From positions 1-64,000 of the forward strand of contig CAZXSK010000014.1 of the NCBI GenBank assembly GCA_964642855.1: a stretch of DNA of 64,000 nucleotides. The letters are read 5' to 3'. Of this stretch, positions 16,248-24,565 are shown one piece after another; positions within the stretch are counted from its first letter, which is position 1; each line of letters begins with the position of its first letter. Below the pieces are notes generated by a model. It was not told the DNA's origin and did no database searches. It saw nothing but the letters and a program-made list of their open reading frames with translations. This stretch comes from CAZXSK01 sp964642855 (GTDB lineage Bacteria; Planctomycetota; Phycisphaerae; SM23-33). Made by a program: the position numbers and the translations under genes.

Positions 16248-17162
16248 ATGCGTCGAACACAACTGGCAGCTGCATTCTGGATCACGCTGGCAGGCTGGGG
16301 AGCCCTCGCTGGCTGCGACGGCGGGGGAGATCCCTCCCGGGTTTGGCCGGGTCCCGATCGTAGCATCCCCCTGCACGAGGCCAGGCGTATCGTACGGATC
16401 AGCGCCTGGCTGGATGGCGGGGGAGATGTCAATCGCGAGGACGGTCTGGGACGCAGCGAGTTGGTCCTCGCCTGTCGTGACGGTCAGGCGCATGTCGTCG
16501 CGCTGCTTCTGGAGCGTGGAGCAGATCCGGCCGTCTCGTGGCAGAACCCTTTGGCCATAGCCAGCCGCGAGCGGCATGATCGGATCGTCGGCATGCTGCT
16601 GGACTCGGGCGCGGTCGCCGCCAACAGCCGGGAATGGCAGTTCGGTTCCCCCCTGGGGGCTGCATCCACGGTCGGACACGCCGAAATCGCGCGCCTGCTG
16701 CTCGACGCGGGCGCAGCGATCGATGCCCGGGGCGAGTTCGGCTGCACGCCGTTGCACAAAGCTGCCCAACACGCCAACGACGACGTGGTGGCTGTGCTGC
16801 TGACCGCCGGGGCAAACGTGAACCTGACCAACCGCGCGGGCAGGACCCCTCTGCACGAGACGGGCAAGTCGGCGGCGCAGGTAAGCAAGTCACAGCGCAA
16901 CGCCGATCTCGCCAGGCGGGTGAAGATCGCCCGCAGGCTTGTCGATGCGGGCGCGGACGTGGGCCTCGCCGATAACTGGGGCAACCGACCGCTCCACTAC
17001 GCAGCCGGAGCGGGCAGCCGGGTGATCGTGAAGATGCTTCTTGAAGCGGGAGCGGACCCCGACACCGTCAGCGACTGGGGACTGACCCCGGCCGATCACG
17101 CCTACCGAAATGGCTTCGACGACCTCGGCCGTTGGCTGGAGAACCTGGAGAGAAAACGGTGA
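16248..17162 (+). CDS. Ankyrin-repeat lipoprotein (first of a pair)
   Basis: This 304-residue protein starts with a signal peptide whose lipobox is LAGC (WGALAGC), so it is likely membrane-anchored and exported. The mature part is built from about six ankyrin repeats of 33 residues with the usual G-x-TPLHxAA and LLLxxGAxxN patterns (for example FGCTPLHKAAQHANDDVVAVLLTAG shortened here by position: residues about 165-190). One insertion, QVSKSQRNADLARRVK, disrupts the regular spacing. The start codon directly abuts the stop of the DUF5107 gene, and its own stop overlaps the start of the next ankyrin gene. Ankyrin arrays mediate protein binding; the partner is unknown, although the adjacent DUF5107/TPR protein is a plausible candidate. 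Confidence 0.82.
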   Translation: MRRTQLAAAFWITLAGWGALAGCDGGGDPSRVWPGPDRSIPLHEARRIVRISAWLDGGGDVNREDGLGRSELVLACRDGQAHVVALLLERGADPAVSWQNPLAIASRERHDRIVGMLLDSGAVAANSREWQFGSPLGAASTVGHAEIARLLLDAGAAIDARGEFGCTPLHKAAQHANDDVVAVLLTAGANVNLTNRAGRTPLHETGKSAAQVSKSQRNADLARRVKIARRLVDAGADVGLADNWGNRPLHYAAGAGSRVIVKMLLEAGADPDTVSDWGLTPADHAYRNGFDDLGRWLENLERKR

Positions 17163-18547
17163 ATCGGGTCGGAACGGTCATTCTGCTCACGGCGACCGCG
17201 GTTCTGGCAGGCTGCGCTGCGGATATCCGGTACGGGCCGACCCCTTCCGACGGAACAACGGTCGACGCAAACGGCAGAACGCCGCTGCATGCTGCCGCCG
17301 CCCGCGGACGTGCAGACCGTATCGAGCAGATGCTGACCCGCGGTGTGGATCTCTCGGCTGCCGACCGCTTCGGACGTCGTCCGCTCCACCTTGCCGCTGC
17401 CGAAGGCCACGTTCAAGCCATCGAGAAGTTGATCGAGCGTGGAGCTGACGTCGACGCTCGCGATGCGTTCGGGGACACAGCACTTCATCTGGCCGCACGG
17501 TCGGGCCACGCCGGAGCTTCCCGCCTGCTGCTGATCGCCGGGGCGGATCCCCTGGCGGTGAACATCGCACGGAACACGCCTCTGCATGCCGCTGCAAGAC
17601 GGGGACACCTCGATGCACTCGCTACGCTTGCCCGGCGGATGACGTTGGTGGACGTTGCCAATGAGAACGGAACCACGCCATTGATCTACGCCGCAGCGCA
17701 AGGACATCGGCCCGAGGTGGAATGGCTTCTGCGGATCGGTGCAGACCCGGCGAGGAAGGACAACTCCGGCAGGACGCCGCTTCACGTGATGGGCGGGCCC
17801 ACCCACGGAATCGCCACCGCCCTGCTGCAAGCCGGAGCGAAGGTCGATGCGCAGAACGAGGAAGGCATGACCCCGTTGATGCTCGCAGCCAGCCGCAACG
17901 ACATCCCGGCTGTATATGCGCTTCTCGACGGAGGCGCGACGCTGTCGGCCCGGGATCGCAGGGGCAATGCAGCCATTCACGCCGCCGCGGCAGCCGAGGG
18001 CGGCGAGGCCCTTCGCCTGCTGATCGAGCACGGCGGAGACCCCAACGCCACCAGCGAGGAAGGCTTCACGCCGCTGCACGTTGCGATCTGGGAGAAGAAC
18101 GCGACGGCCGTGGGGCTGTTGATCGATGCCGGGGCCGGTGTGAACGTCGTCGGGGGACGCTGGAGGGAAACCCCTCTGCTTGCTGCGATCTGGACCGACA
18201 ACCCGAATGTTGCGCACCTGCTCCTGCAGGCCGGTGCCAGGGTAGACCTGACCGACGAGGGCGGGGGAACCGCCCTGCACGCCGCTGCCAGGGAAGGCAT
18301 GGCGGACATCGTTCAGGAGTTGATTGATCGGGGTGCGAAAGTCAACCGCATGAGCAATCACGGATGGACTCCGCTGCATTGGGCTGCCAGCCGGGGGCAT
18401 CTGCAGGCTGCGCGTGTGCTGCTGGCGGCCGGTGCCGACCCGGACATCCGGAACCGCGAAGGCCAGACGCCCATCGACCTGGCGGGCACGGAGAGCGAGA
18501 TTGCCCGCATCGCACGGAAGGCGAAGGCCGGGAAGGCCTCCCCGTAG
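17159..18547 (+). CDS. Ankyrin-repeat lipoprotein (second of a pair)
   Basis: The 462-residue product starts at a GTG that overlaps the previous stop (GTGA). It has a lipoprotein signal ending VLAGC at about residue 18, and then roughly a dozen consecutive ankyrin repeats that fill the remainder. Each shows the TPLHxAAxxGH and LLxxGAD pattern; a representative start is NGRTPLHAAAARGRADRIEQ. The array is regular and close to the consensus, so a stable solenoid exposed in the periplasm or at the outer membrane is expected. An ATG 27 bp further upstream lies within the preceding gene and would spoil the signal peptide. Its role is presumably to bind a protein partner, and the gene pair could have arisen by duplication. 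Confidence 0.85.
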   Translation: MNRVGTVILLTATAVLAGCAADIRYGPTPSDGTTVDANGRTPLHAAAARGRADRIEQMLTRGVDLSAADRFGRRPLHLAAAEGHVQAIEKLIERGADVDARDAFGDTALHLAARSGHAGASRLLLIAGADPLAVNIARNTPLHAAARRGHLDALATLARRMTLVDVANENGTTPLIYAAAQGHRPEVEWLLRIGADPARKDNSGRTPLHVMGGPTHGIATALLQAGAKVDAQNEEGMTPLMLAASRNDIPAVYALLDGGATLSARDRRGNAAIHAAAAAEGGEALRLLIEHGGDPNATSEEGFTPLHVAIWEKNATAVGLLIDAGAGVNVVGGRWRETPLLAAIWTDNPNVAHLLLQAGARVDLTDEGGGTALHAAAREGMADIVQELIDRGAKVNRMSNHGWTPLHWAASRGHLQAARVLLAAGADPDIRNREGQTPIDLAGTESEIARIARKAKAGKASP

Positions 18548-18592
18548 CCTGGGTTCGGACCGAGGCGGCCGCGAATCCTCCGACTCGATGCC

Positions 18593-18598
18593 TACAAT
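18593..18598 (+). promoter_or_regulatory. Possible -10 element before the azoreductase gene
   Basis: TACAAT lies 28 bp before the ATG at 18626. No convincing -35 hexamer is present at the expected distance. Confidence 0.3.
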
Positions 18599-18625
18599 GC
18601 TGCAGGAACCCAGGAGGCACTGCCC

Positions 18626-19255
18626 ATGTCCATGCATCTGCTTTACGTGAAAGCTTCTCCCCGAAAAGACCGCTCGAAGTCCATCACCGTAGCCGAAGCG
18701 TTTCTCGAGACCTTCAGCAAGACACACGAGGAAGTGCAGGTCGATGCGGTCGACCTGTTCGAGATGGACCTTCCCGCCTTCGACGGGCCCGCGATGGAGA
18801 CCAAGTACGCGATCATGCGCGCTGAGTCTCCCACGCCTGCCCAGAAGCAGGCCTGGTCCCGCGTGGAGCAGGTAATCGACCGGTTTGCCACCGCCGACCG
18901 ATACGTCTTCGCCGTGCCTATGTGGAACTTCAGCATCCCCTACCGGCTGAAGCAGTACATCGATGTACTGGTCCAGCCCGGGTACACATTCCGGGTCACC
19001 GAAAGCGGCTACGAAGGCATGCTGAATGACAAAGCTGCATTCGTGGCGTACGCGCGGGGCGGGGACTACTCAGACCCCCCTGCCGACGCAATGGACTTCC
19101 AGAAACCGTACCTGGAAGCGATCCTCGGGTTCATGGGCATCACGGAGGTGTCTTCGGCCATCGTGCAGCCGGTACTGATGGGCGGACCGGAGCAAGGACA
19201 GACAGCGCTGGAGGATGCGATCGAGCGGGCTCGATCTTTGGCCCGGGATTTCTGA
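18626..19255 (+). CDS. azoR: FMN-dependent NADH:quinone oxidoreductase / azoreductase
   Basis: The 209-residue protein matches the AzoR flavodoxin-like family in length and motifs. An N-terminal LLYVKASPRKDRSKSI loop binds the FMN phosphate, the central PMWNFSIPYRLKQYIDVL motif contacts the isoalloxazine, and an ARGGDY segment lies near the usual C-terminal flavin loop. The enzyme uses NADH to make two-electron reductions of quinones or azo compounds in the cytoplasm and is generally viewed as protection against electrophile or quinone stress. A strong AGGAGG site precedes the ATG. It is followed by a separately promoted Gfo/Idh/MocA oxidoreductase gene, so it is probably monocistronic. Confidence 0.93.
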   Translation: MSMHLLYVKASPRKDRSKSITVAEAFLETFSKTHEEVQVDAVDLFEMDLPAFDGPAMETKYAIMRAESPTPAQKQAWSRVEQVIDRFATADRYVFAVPMWNFSIPYRLKQYIDVLVQPGYTFRVTESGYEGMLNDKAAFVAYARGGDYSDPPADAMDFQKPYLEAILGFMGITEVSSAIVQPVLMGGPEQGQTALEDAIERARSLARDF

Positions 19256-19284
19256 CCGACGTTCCTCCACACGGACTGCCAGGC

Positions 19285-19313
19285 TTGACACAACAACAAC
19301 AGGCTTCTACCCT
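19285..19313 (+). promoter_or_regulatory. Sigma70-type promoter of the Gfo/Idh/MocA gene
   Basis: A perfect TTGACA (19285-19290) and TACCCT (19308-19313) are 17 bp apart. Transcription would start near 19320, about 24 bases before the ATG at 19344. Confidence 0.6.
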
Positions 19314-19343
19314 CACGTACCCTTCAGGATTCGAGGTACGCAC

Positions 19344-20468
19344 ATGGCGAAGGATCGTCTATCGGTGGCAATGATCGGCGTGGGGGCCGTGGGAGACATG
19401 ACTCTCCAAGCCTTGGCGCAGATGGAGTCGGTGCATGTGGCGGGGGTTTCCGACCGCGACGGGACCCTGGCCGAGCAGATCGGCCGGAAGATGGACATTC
19501 CGTACTTCAGCGACAACCGCTCGCTGCTGGCCGAGGGCCGCCCCGACGTGGTGTTCCTGGCGATTCCCCCGATGGCATGCCCGGAACTGATTGACGCCTG
19601 CGCCAAGCGCGGCATCCACGTATGGAAAGAGGCCCCCCTCGCACGCAACCTCGACGAAGGCGTCGCGATGGTCAAGCGCATGGAAAAGGCGGGGCTGAAG
19701 CTGGCCGTCGGCACGCGATGGCGGTTCTGTCCCGGCTACCATCACGCGCAGGAATCTCTAAGCCAATTGGGGCGGGTGTTCCTCGCCCGGGCCCACTACC
19801 TGTTCAACTGGGGGCCGAGGCTTTCCTGGCGGGGCGATCTCGCCTCGGCCGGGGGCGGCGCACTGCTGGAACTGGGCTACCACCCCGTGGATCTGCTGCA
19901 GTGGATGCTGGGCTTCCCGGAAGAAGTCTACAGCGTCAACGCGGTCGGGCATCGCGACCCGTCCGGACCCGATGGCGAGGCCCTGCCCGTCTATGACACC
20001 GACGACACCGCTGCGGCGATTCTACGCTACAAGTCCGGAGCGATGGCGACCGTTGTGACTTCGCGCGCGTCCGGACCCATCAGCCAGGAGCTCAATCTCC
20101 ATGGACGCAACGGGTCACTCTCCGCCAACAGTGAACTGTGCCTCGTGCGGGATCCGGAAGGGAACATGCTCGACCACACCCGTGGCGAGCCGGTTCCTCT
20201 CGACGCCTTCCGCCGGCAGGCAGGGGCCTTTCTCGAAGCCGTGCGCATCGACGCACCTTACTACCAGTGCAGCGGCAGAGAGAACCTGCTGAACCTGGCC
20301 GTGCTGGAAGCGATGTACCTTGCCGGGCGGACCGGCCAACCCGAGACGCCGCGCCGGCTGCTGAGCAACGCCAACCTCGACCCCGAGGATTGCCTGACCC
20401 ACTGCAAACCCCCGGCCGACCCGCAACCTCTGGAAGACCACGTTCCGCCCTGCGACGATCTGGAGTGA
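19344..20468 (+). CDS. Gfo/Idh/MocA-family NAD(P)-dependent oxidoreductase
   Basis: This 374-residue protein has the classic two-domain layout. The N-terminal Rossmann fold has the dinucleotide loop MIGVGAVGDM, continues through VSDRDG and VVFLAIPP, and reaches the EAPLARNLDEG loop that in the family corresponds to the E-K-P lysine motif; here the lysine is replaced by alanine (EAP rather than EKP), which may affect catalysis. The C-terminal alpha/beta domain includes the GYHPVDLLQWML segment with the conserved histidine. Members oxidise or epimerise sugars and related polyols. No signal peptide is seen, so it is cytoplasmic. The photolyase gene begins 4 bp downstream and is probably cotranscribed, although no functional link is evident. 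Confidence 0.88.
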   Translation: MAKDRLSVAMIGVGAVGDMTLQALAQMESVHVAGVSDRDGTLAEQIGRKMDIPYFSDNRSLLAEGRPDVVFLAIPPMACPELIDACAKRGIHVWKEAPLARNLDEGVAMVKRMEKAGLKLAVGTRWRFCPGYHHAQESLSQLGRVFLARAHYLFNWGPRLSWRGDLASAGGGALLELGYHPVDLLQWMLGFPEEVYSVNAVGHRDPSGPDGEALPVYDTDDTAAAILRYKSGAMATVVTSRASGPISQELNLHGRNGSLSANSELCLVRDPEGNMLDHTRGEPVPLDAFRRQAGAFLEAVRIDAPYYQCSGRENLLNLAVLEAMYLAGRTGQPETPRRLLSNANLDPEDCLTHCKPPADPQPLEDHVPPCDDLE

Positions 20469-20472
20469 TCCG

Positions 20473-21831
20473 ATGATCCAGAGCGAGCGAATCTCCCGCC
20501 TCAACGATGCAGAATCCACGAGCGGGCGATTCGTGCTCTACTGGATGCAGGTCTCACAGCGATGCCGCTGCAACCATGCCCTTGAATACGCCATCGAACG
20601 GGCTGAGGACCTCCAGCTGCCTCTGCTAGCCTGCTTCGGCCTGATGGACGACTACCCCGAAGCCAATGAACGCCACTATGCTTTCATGCTGGAGGGGCTG
20701 GCTGAGACAGCTCGGAATCTCCACGATCGGGGCGTGAAACTGGTCATTCGACGGGGGCATCCTGTTGACGTGGCGACGCGCTTGGCCAAGAACGCAGCGG
20801 AGGTGGTCTGCGACGCAGGGTACCTCAGACATCAGCGCAAATGGCGACGCCAGCTGGCCCGCCGGATCGACTGCCCGGTCACGCAGGTCGAAGCCGACGT
20901 CGTCGTACCCGCGCTCTTGGCAAGCAACAAGGAGGATTACGCTGCACGGACCTTCCGCCCGAAACATCGGGAGCATTGGAACGAGTTTCTCGTGGAGCTC
21001 GAGCCCCGTAGACTCTCGCGCGATTCCCTGTCGACGGATCTGGGCGGGGAGGATGTTTCCGATCCAGGCGCGCTGCTCCGGAAACTCAACGTCGACCGAA
21101 GCGTAGGCCGGGTCGCTGCGTGCACGGGGGGCACCAGCTGCGCGCTGCAGAAGCTGGATACCTTCCTGTCCGACAAGCTCAGCCACTATGCAGACCGTCG
21201 CAATGACCCGTCGCTGGACATCCAGTCGCACCTGTCTGCCTATCTGCACTTCGGGCAGATCTCCCCCCTGGAGATCGCGCTGGCAGTGAAGTCGGCTCCC
21301 GGGCACCGTCGTGAGAACAAGAACGCCTTCCTGGAAGAGCTTCTGGTCCGCCGGGAGCTGAGCATCAACTTCGTGCTGCACAATACCGACTACGACCGCT
21401 ACGGCAGCCTGCCCTCGTGGGCGCGCGCCACACTGCACAAGCACCGCAACGACGAACGTGAACACGTATACCGAAGGAAGGATCTGGAAGCGGCCGATAC
21501 GCACGACGAGTACTGGAACGCCGCGATGACCGAGATGCTTCTGACCGGCTCGATGCACAACTACATGCGTATGTACTGGGGCAAGAAGATCATCCAGTGG
21601 ACACGCGTTCCGGAAACCGCCTTCCGCTGGATGCTGACGATGAACAACCGGTACTTCCTCGACGGGAGAGATCCGAACTCCTTCGCAGGCGTGGCGTGGT
21701 GCTTCGGTAAGCACGATCGGCCCTGGACGCAGCGCGATGTTTTCGGCACGGTGCGGTACATGTCCGCCGGGGGGTTGGAGCGGAAATTCGACATCGACGC
21801 CTACGTCGAGCAGATCAGCCGCTTGCGTTGA
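20473..21831 (+). CDS. phr: Class II deoxyribodipyrimidine photolyase
   Basis: This 452-residue enzyme has the class II CPD photolyase signatures. The N-terminal alpha/beta domain opens with VLYWMQVSQRCRCNHALEYA, typical of class II. The FAD-binding helical domain contains HLSAYLHFGQISPLEIALAV, then the LTGSMHNYMRMYWGKKIIQW and LDGRDPNSFAGVAWCFGKHD segments that surround FAD and the electron-transfer tryptophans. It repairs UV-induced cyclobutane pyrimidine dimers using blue light, so the organism probably sees daylight or carries the gene as a legacy. It lies 4 bp after the oxidoreductase gene and overlaps the 3' end of the convergent HAD gene by 17 bp. Confidence 0.95.
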   Translation: MIQSERISRLNDAESTSGRFVLYWMQVSQRCRCNHALEYAIERAEDLQLPLLACFGLMDDYPEANERHYAFMLEGLAETARNLHDRGVKLVIRRGHPVDVATRLAKNAAEVVCDAGYLRHQRKWRRQLARRIDCPVTQVEADVVVPALLASNKEDYAARTFRPKHREHWNEFLVELEPRRLSRDSLSTDLGGEDVSDPGALLRKLNVDRSVGRVAACTGGTSCALQKLDTFLSDKLSHYADRRNDPSLDIQSHLSAYLHFGQISPLEIALAVKSAPGHRRENKNAFLEELLVRRELSINFVLHNTDYDRYGSLPSWARATLHKHRNDEREHVYRRKDLEAADTHDEYWNAAMTEMLLTGSMHNYMRMYWGKKIIQWTRVPETAFRWMLTMNNRYFLDGRDPNSFAGVAWCFGKHDRPWTQRDVFGTVRYMSAGGLERKFDIDAYVEQISRLR

Positions 21832-22564
21832 TCCGATCGATCAGCGGAAAGATCTCATCGAATCCGGTGATCACCGGCGCGTCGAGCGTATCGGCCAGGG
21901 CGGCGTCGGCTGGATCATACAGGTGGCTGTGGCGGATGACGGCTGCGTGCATGCCGATGGCCTGGGGGCCTGCTACGTCCCACCGGGGATCGTCGCCGAT
22001 GAACAGGCACTGATCGGGTGACAGTTCCAGCCGCTCGAGCACGTACTCAAACGCGGCCCGGTGAGGTTTGCGGTAGCCGGCGTCGGTGCAGAAGGCAAGC
22101 AGATCGACCTTCCCGGCCAGGCCCAGCGAGGCAACGTGCTCCCGCCAGAGATCCCCCGGGGAACCCCAAGGGGTATTGGAAAGAACGGCTGTCACGTAGC
22201 CGCGTGCGCGGAGGTCATCGAGAATCGCCGTCGCCCCGTCCACGACCCGCGCGCCCTGCCAGGCCGGGGCGAGGAACGCCCTGCAGATCGCCTCACCAAG
22301 CCGGCCCTGCTCCAGTTGCTCCGGGGCGAGATCGAAGATCCCGCCCAGCCTCGACGCCAGCGGGGTAATCCTCAGGTCTTCGCTTTCCCCGCGCTGACGT
22401 TCGACTCGTTCGGGGATCTCTGCATCGCGGATGGTCAGAAGCTCGCGATCTGCCAGTTCATCGCGAACGTTCGCGAGAGACTGCTTCCATACGGCCGGCC
22501 ATTGGGCACGGGTGTAGTAGCCCACAAGGGTATTGCCAAGATCGAACAACACGGCACGGATCAT
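21815..22564 (-). CDS. HAD-superfamily hydrolase (second of a coupled pair)
   Basis: This 249-residue protein has the HAD fold: motif I FDLGNTLVGY at the N-terminus, motif II in the TAVLSNTPWGSP region (Ser), and motif III/IV around the lysine-containing YRKPHRAAFEYV and the FIGDDPRWDVAGPQAIGM loop. An alpha-helical cap lies between motifs I and II. The second motif I acid (Asp+2) is replaced by glycine, as in several non-canonical HAD subgroups, so phosphatase activity cannot be taken for granted. It starts at an ATG overlapping the stop of the other HAD gene (ATGA), which implies coupled translation. Its 3' end overlaps the convergent photolyase gene. The substrate is unknown. Confidence 0.85.
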   Translation of the reverse strand: MIRAVLFDLGNTLVGYYTRAQWPAVWKQSLANVRDELADRELLTIRDAEIPERVERQRGESEDLRITPLASRLGGIFDLAPEQLEQGRLGEAICRAFLAPAWQGARVVDGATAILDDLRARGYVTAVLSNTPWGSPGDLWREHVASLGLAGKVDLLAFCTDAGYRKPHRAAFEYVLERLELSPDQCLFIGDDPRWDVAGPQAIGMHAAVIRHSHLYDPADAALADTLDAPVITGFDEIFPLIDRINASG

Positions 22565-23280
22565 TCGGGTTCCCCAACGATGTCCAGGACCTCCGAGAGA
22601 CTTTGAATCCGCCGGCCTCGCCAGTTGCGGACCGACGGGCGCACCAGCACGATCTTCTCCTCGCGTGGCGTGCAGATCAGCACGGCTTCCATCCCGGCCT
22701 GCCGAGCCCCGCGGAGCTCGTCGGATGCTCCGTCGCCCACGTACAGTGTCCTACCCGGCGACACGCCCAGACGCTCACACGCAAGGGCGTAGAACTCCGG
22801 CTGGGGCTTGTGCATGCCCACCACCGCAGAGAGCAGCGGGACGTCTACAAGAGCCGACAGTTCCGTCCGTTTCCACAGGTCCTCGATTTCGCGGGAGCAG
22901 TCGCTCATCAGGCCGATCTTCAGGCCACGCTCGCGCAGCGCCCGAAGCGTGCCGACTGCGTCGGGACGGGGCACGACGACGTCTCGCTGGTGGGCGACGC
23001 GAATCCGCCCGGCCTGCTGGATCGCCTGGTCGGAAGGGGTCATCCCCAGGCGGCGGCACACGGCGCGAACGCAGGCCTCGGGTGAACCATCCCGGCCGGT
23101 CATCCGGTCCTCGATCAGTTCAGGATCGTTGCACCATGTCCGTTGGAAGGCGACCGGATCGGCGCCTACGTGGGTTGCCATGGCCATGAGCATGCCCCCG
23201 AAGCGAGCGGGGGTCATGTTGTCGACCAGCGTGCCGAAAAGGTCAAAGATGACGGCGTCGTGTCTCATGGGCCCCATCAT
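22561..23280 (-). CDS. HAD-superfamily hydrolase (first of a coupled pair)
   Basis: The 239-residue product is a second HAD protein. Motif I is IFDLFGTLVDN, motif II lies in IGLMSDCSREIE, and motifs III/IV are in MHKPQPEFYALACERLGVSP and YVGDGASDELRGARQAGM. This pattern is typical of the phosphoglycolate-phosphatase/dehalogenase-like branch with a small helical cap. As in its neighbour, the residue two after the nucleophile is not acidic. The start is uncertain: an in-frame GTG at 23289 and ATGs at 23280, 23277 and 23268 are possible, and I chose 23280 because GGGG lies about 8 bases upstream. It precedes and overlaps the other HAD gene by 4 bp. The two may be diverged paralogs acting on related phosphate esters. 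Confidence 0.82.
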   Translation of the reverse strand: MMGPMRHDAVIFDLFGTLVDNMTPARFGGMLMAMATHVGADPVAFQRTWCNDPELIEDRMTGRDGSPEACVRAVCRRLGMTPSDQAIQQAGRIRVAHQRDVVVPRPDAVGTLRALRERGLKIGLMSDCSREIEDLWKRTELSALVDVPLLSAVVGMHKPQPEFYALACERLGVSPGRTLYVGDGASDELRGARQAGMEAVLICTPREEKIVLVRPSVRNWRGRRIQSLSEVLDIVGEPE

Positions 23281-23316
23281 GCCAGACACCCCATGGCGAG
23301 GCCAGCGAAAGTAACG

Positions 23317-24474
23317 TCAGATCACGGGGCAGTCATCTCTTGAAAGAGGGCTTGCCAGGAAAGCGACGCCGAAGAGCCACATCACCACAGGCCCGAAGAA
23401 GACCGAGACCGTCAGGTTCCAGTCTGCGATCAGGCTGCTTGCCAGCAGGCAGAGAGAGACCCCCGCAGCGGTTCCCAGACCACTGCCATAGGCGAGCATC
23501 TCGCGATGGGATCGCATCGGCCGTGCGACCTGGGCGTAGAAACTCGGCCAGGTACTGGAGAACATTACGCCCATGACGGCCAGTGAGACGCAACGGATTG
23601 CGAGGTTGTCCACGAGGATCGCCGGGAAGACCATGACCCCCGATGCCAGGCACACGAGAATGATGGCGCGGCTGGACCACCTTCCGCTGACCCAGGCGGC
23701 GAGGAACCGGCCTCCTGCGAGCCCCAGCAGGTGAACCGTCAGCAGTACCCCGGCCAGGCGGGCATCAATGCCTGACACCTCCTGCTGGAAGTAGACCGGC
23801 GCAAGGGTGGCAAAAGCCGCCTCGCTGCCGGCAATCGCCCCGAACGATATAACAACCTGCCAGTAGAGCTTCTCACGCAGAACCAGTAGCGCAGGCCTGT
23901 CATGCGACGCGGGCCGGGGCGCAAGGCAGCGCCCGGCACCCCGGGCGATCAGAAGCCCCGCAATGATTGCGAAGCACAGGTAGATTCCACCCGATGCCGC
24001 AAAACTCAGACGCCAGTTGACCGCCACAAACGCAGCCGCAAGCAAGGGACCCAGCACCTTTCCCAGCGCGTTGAATCCGTGCAGCAAAACCACGCCGCGC
24101 GATGGATTCCTAGGCCAGAGGTCCATGGAAATGTTGTTGCAGATCGCCCCGAGCATCAGCCCGGAGTGGATCATTGCCCACCCGCCGACCAGAGCCGGAA
24201 GCGACCGGGTCTGCCAGATCGTCAGGAAACCCGAGCACTGCACCATCACGGAAACCATCAGCAGCCCCATCGGGTGAATGCGTCGCAGCTTCCCCGCCGA
24301 GAGAAGCACGACCGAAGCGATGGTGACTTGGATGACAGCCAGCCCGCCCCCGAAGCCTGTGTGCGAAAGCCGGTATTCTCCTTCGATGGCTGTGCGGTTG
24401 GGGCCAACCAGCCCCGTCGCTACCATTCCCGCCAGCAGGAGTAACGACATGATGAGAAACCGAACGGATCGCAT
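23317..24474 (-). CDS. Major facilitator superfamily transporter
   Basis: The 385-residue protein is almost entirely hydrophobic with about 12 predicted membrane helices and a short basic loop after helix 6 (ARGAGRCLAPRPASHDRPALL), the usual MFS centre. The first helix includes the FLIMSLLLLAGMVATGLV stretch, and a GFGGGLAVIQV segment follows in the position of the helix 2 region. No substrate motif is recognisable; a sugar- or metabolite-type MFS permease of the FucP/YbfB kind is possible. The ATG at 24474 has AAGGGG upstream, and the frame extends further left without credible protein. The gene lies 36 bp before the HAD pair on the same strand, so one message is possible. Confidence 0.8.
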   Translation of the reverse strand: MRSVRFLIMSLLLLAGMVATGLVGPNRTAIEGEYRLSHTGFGGGLAVIQVTIASVVLLSAGKLRRIHPMGLLMVSVMVQCSGFLTIWQTRSLPALVGGWAMIHSGLMLGAICNNISMDLWPRNPSRGVVLLHGFNALGKVLGPLLAAAFVAVNWRLSFAASGGIYLCFAIIAGLLIARGAGRCLAPRPASHDRPALLVLREKLYWQVVISFGAIAGSEAAFATLAPVYFQQEVSGIDARLAGVLLTVHLLGLAGGRFLAAWVSGRWSSRAIILVCLASGVMVFPAILVDNLAIRCVSLAVMGVMFSSTWPSFYAQVARPMRSHREMLAYGSGLGTAAGVSLCLLASSLIADWNLTVSVFFGPVVMWLFGVAFLASPLSRDDCPVI

Positions 24475-24565
24475 AGGTCCCCTTCGTGCAATGGCAGCTT
24501 GGATTTCGGCCCGTTTTGGCGAGGAAACCGGCAGCCGGAACACTCCCGGGGGGTCGGCCGGCCCT

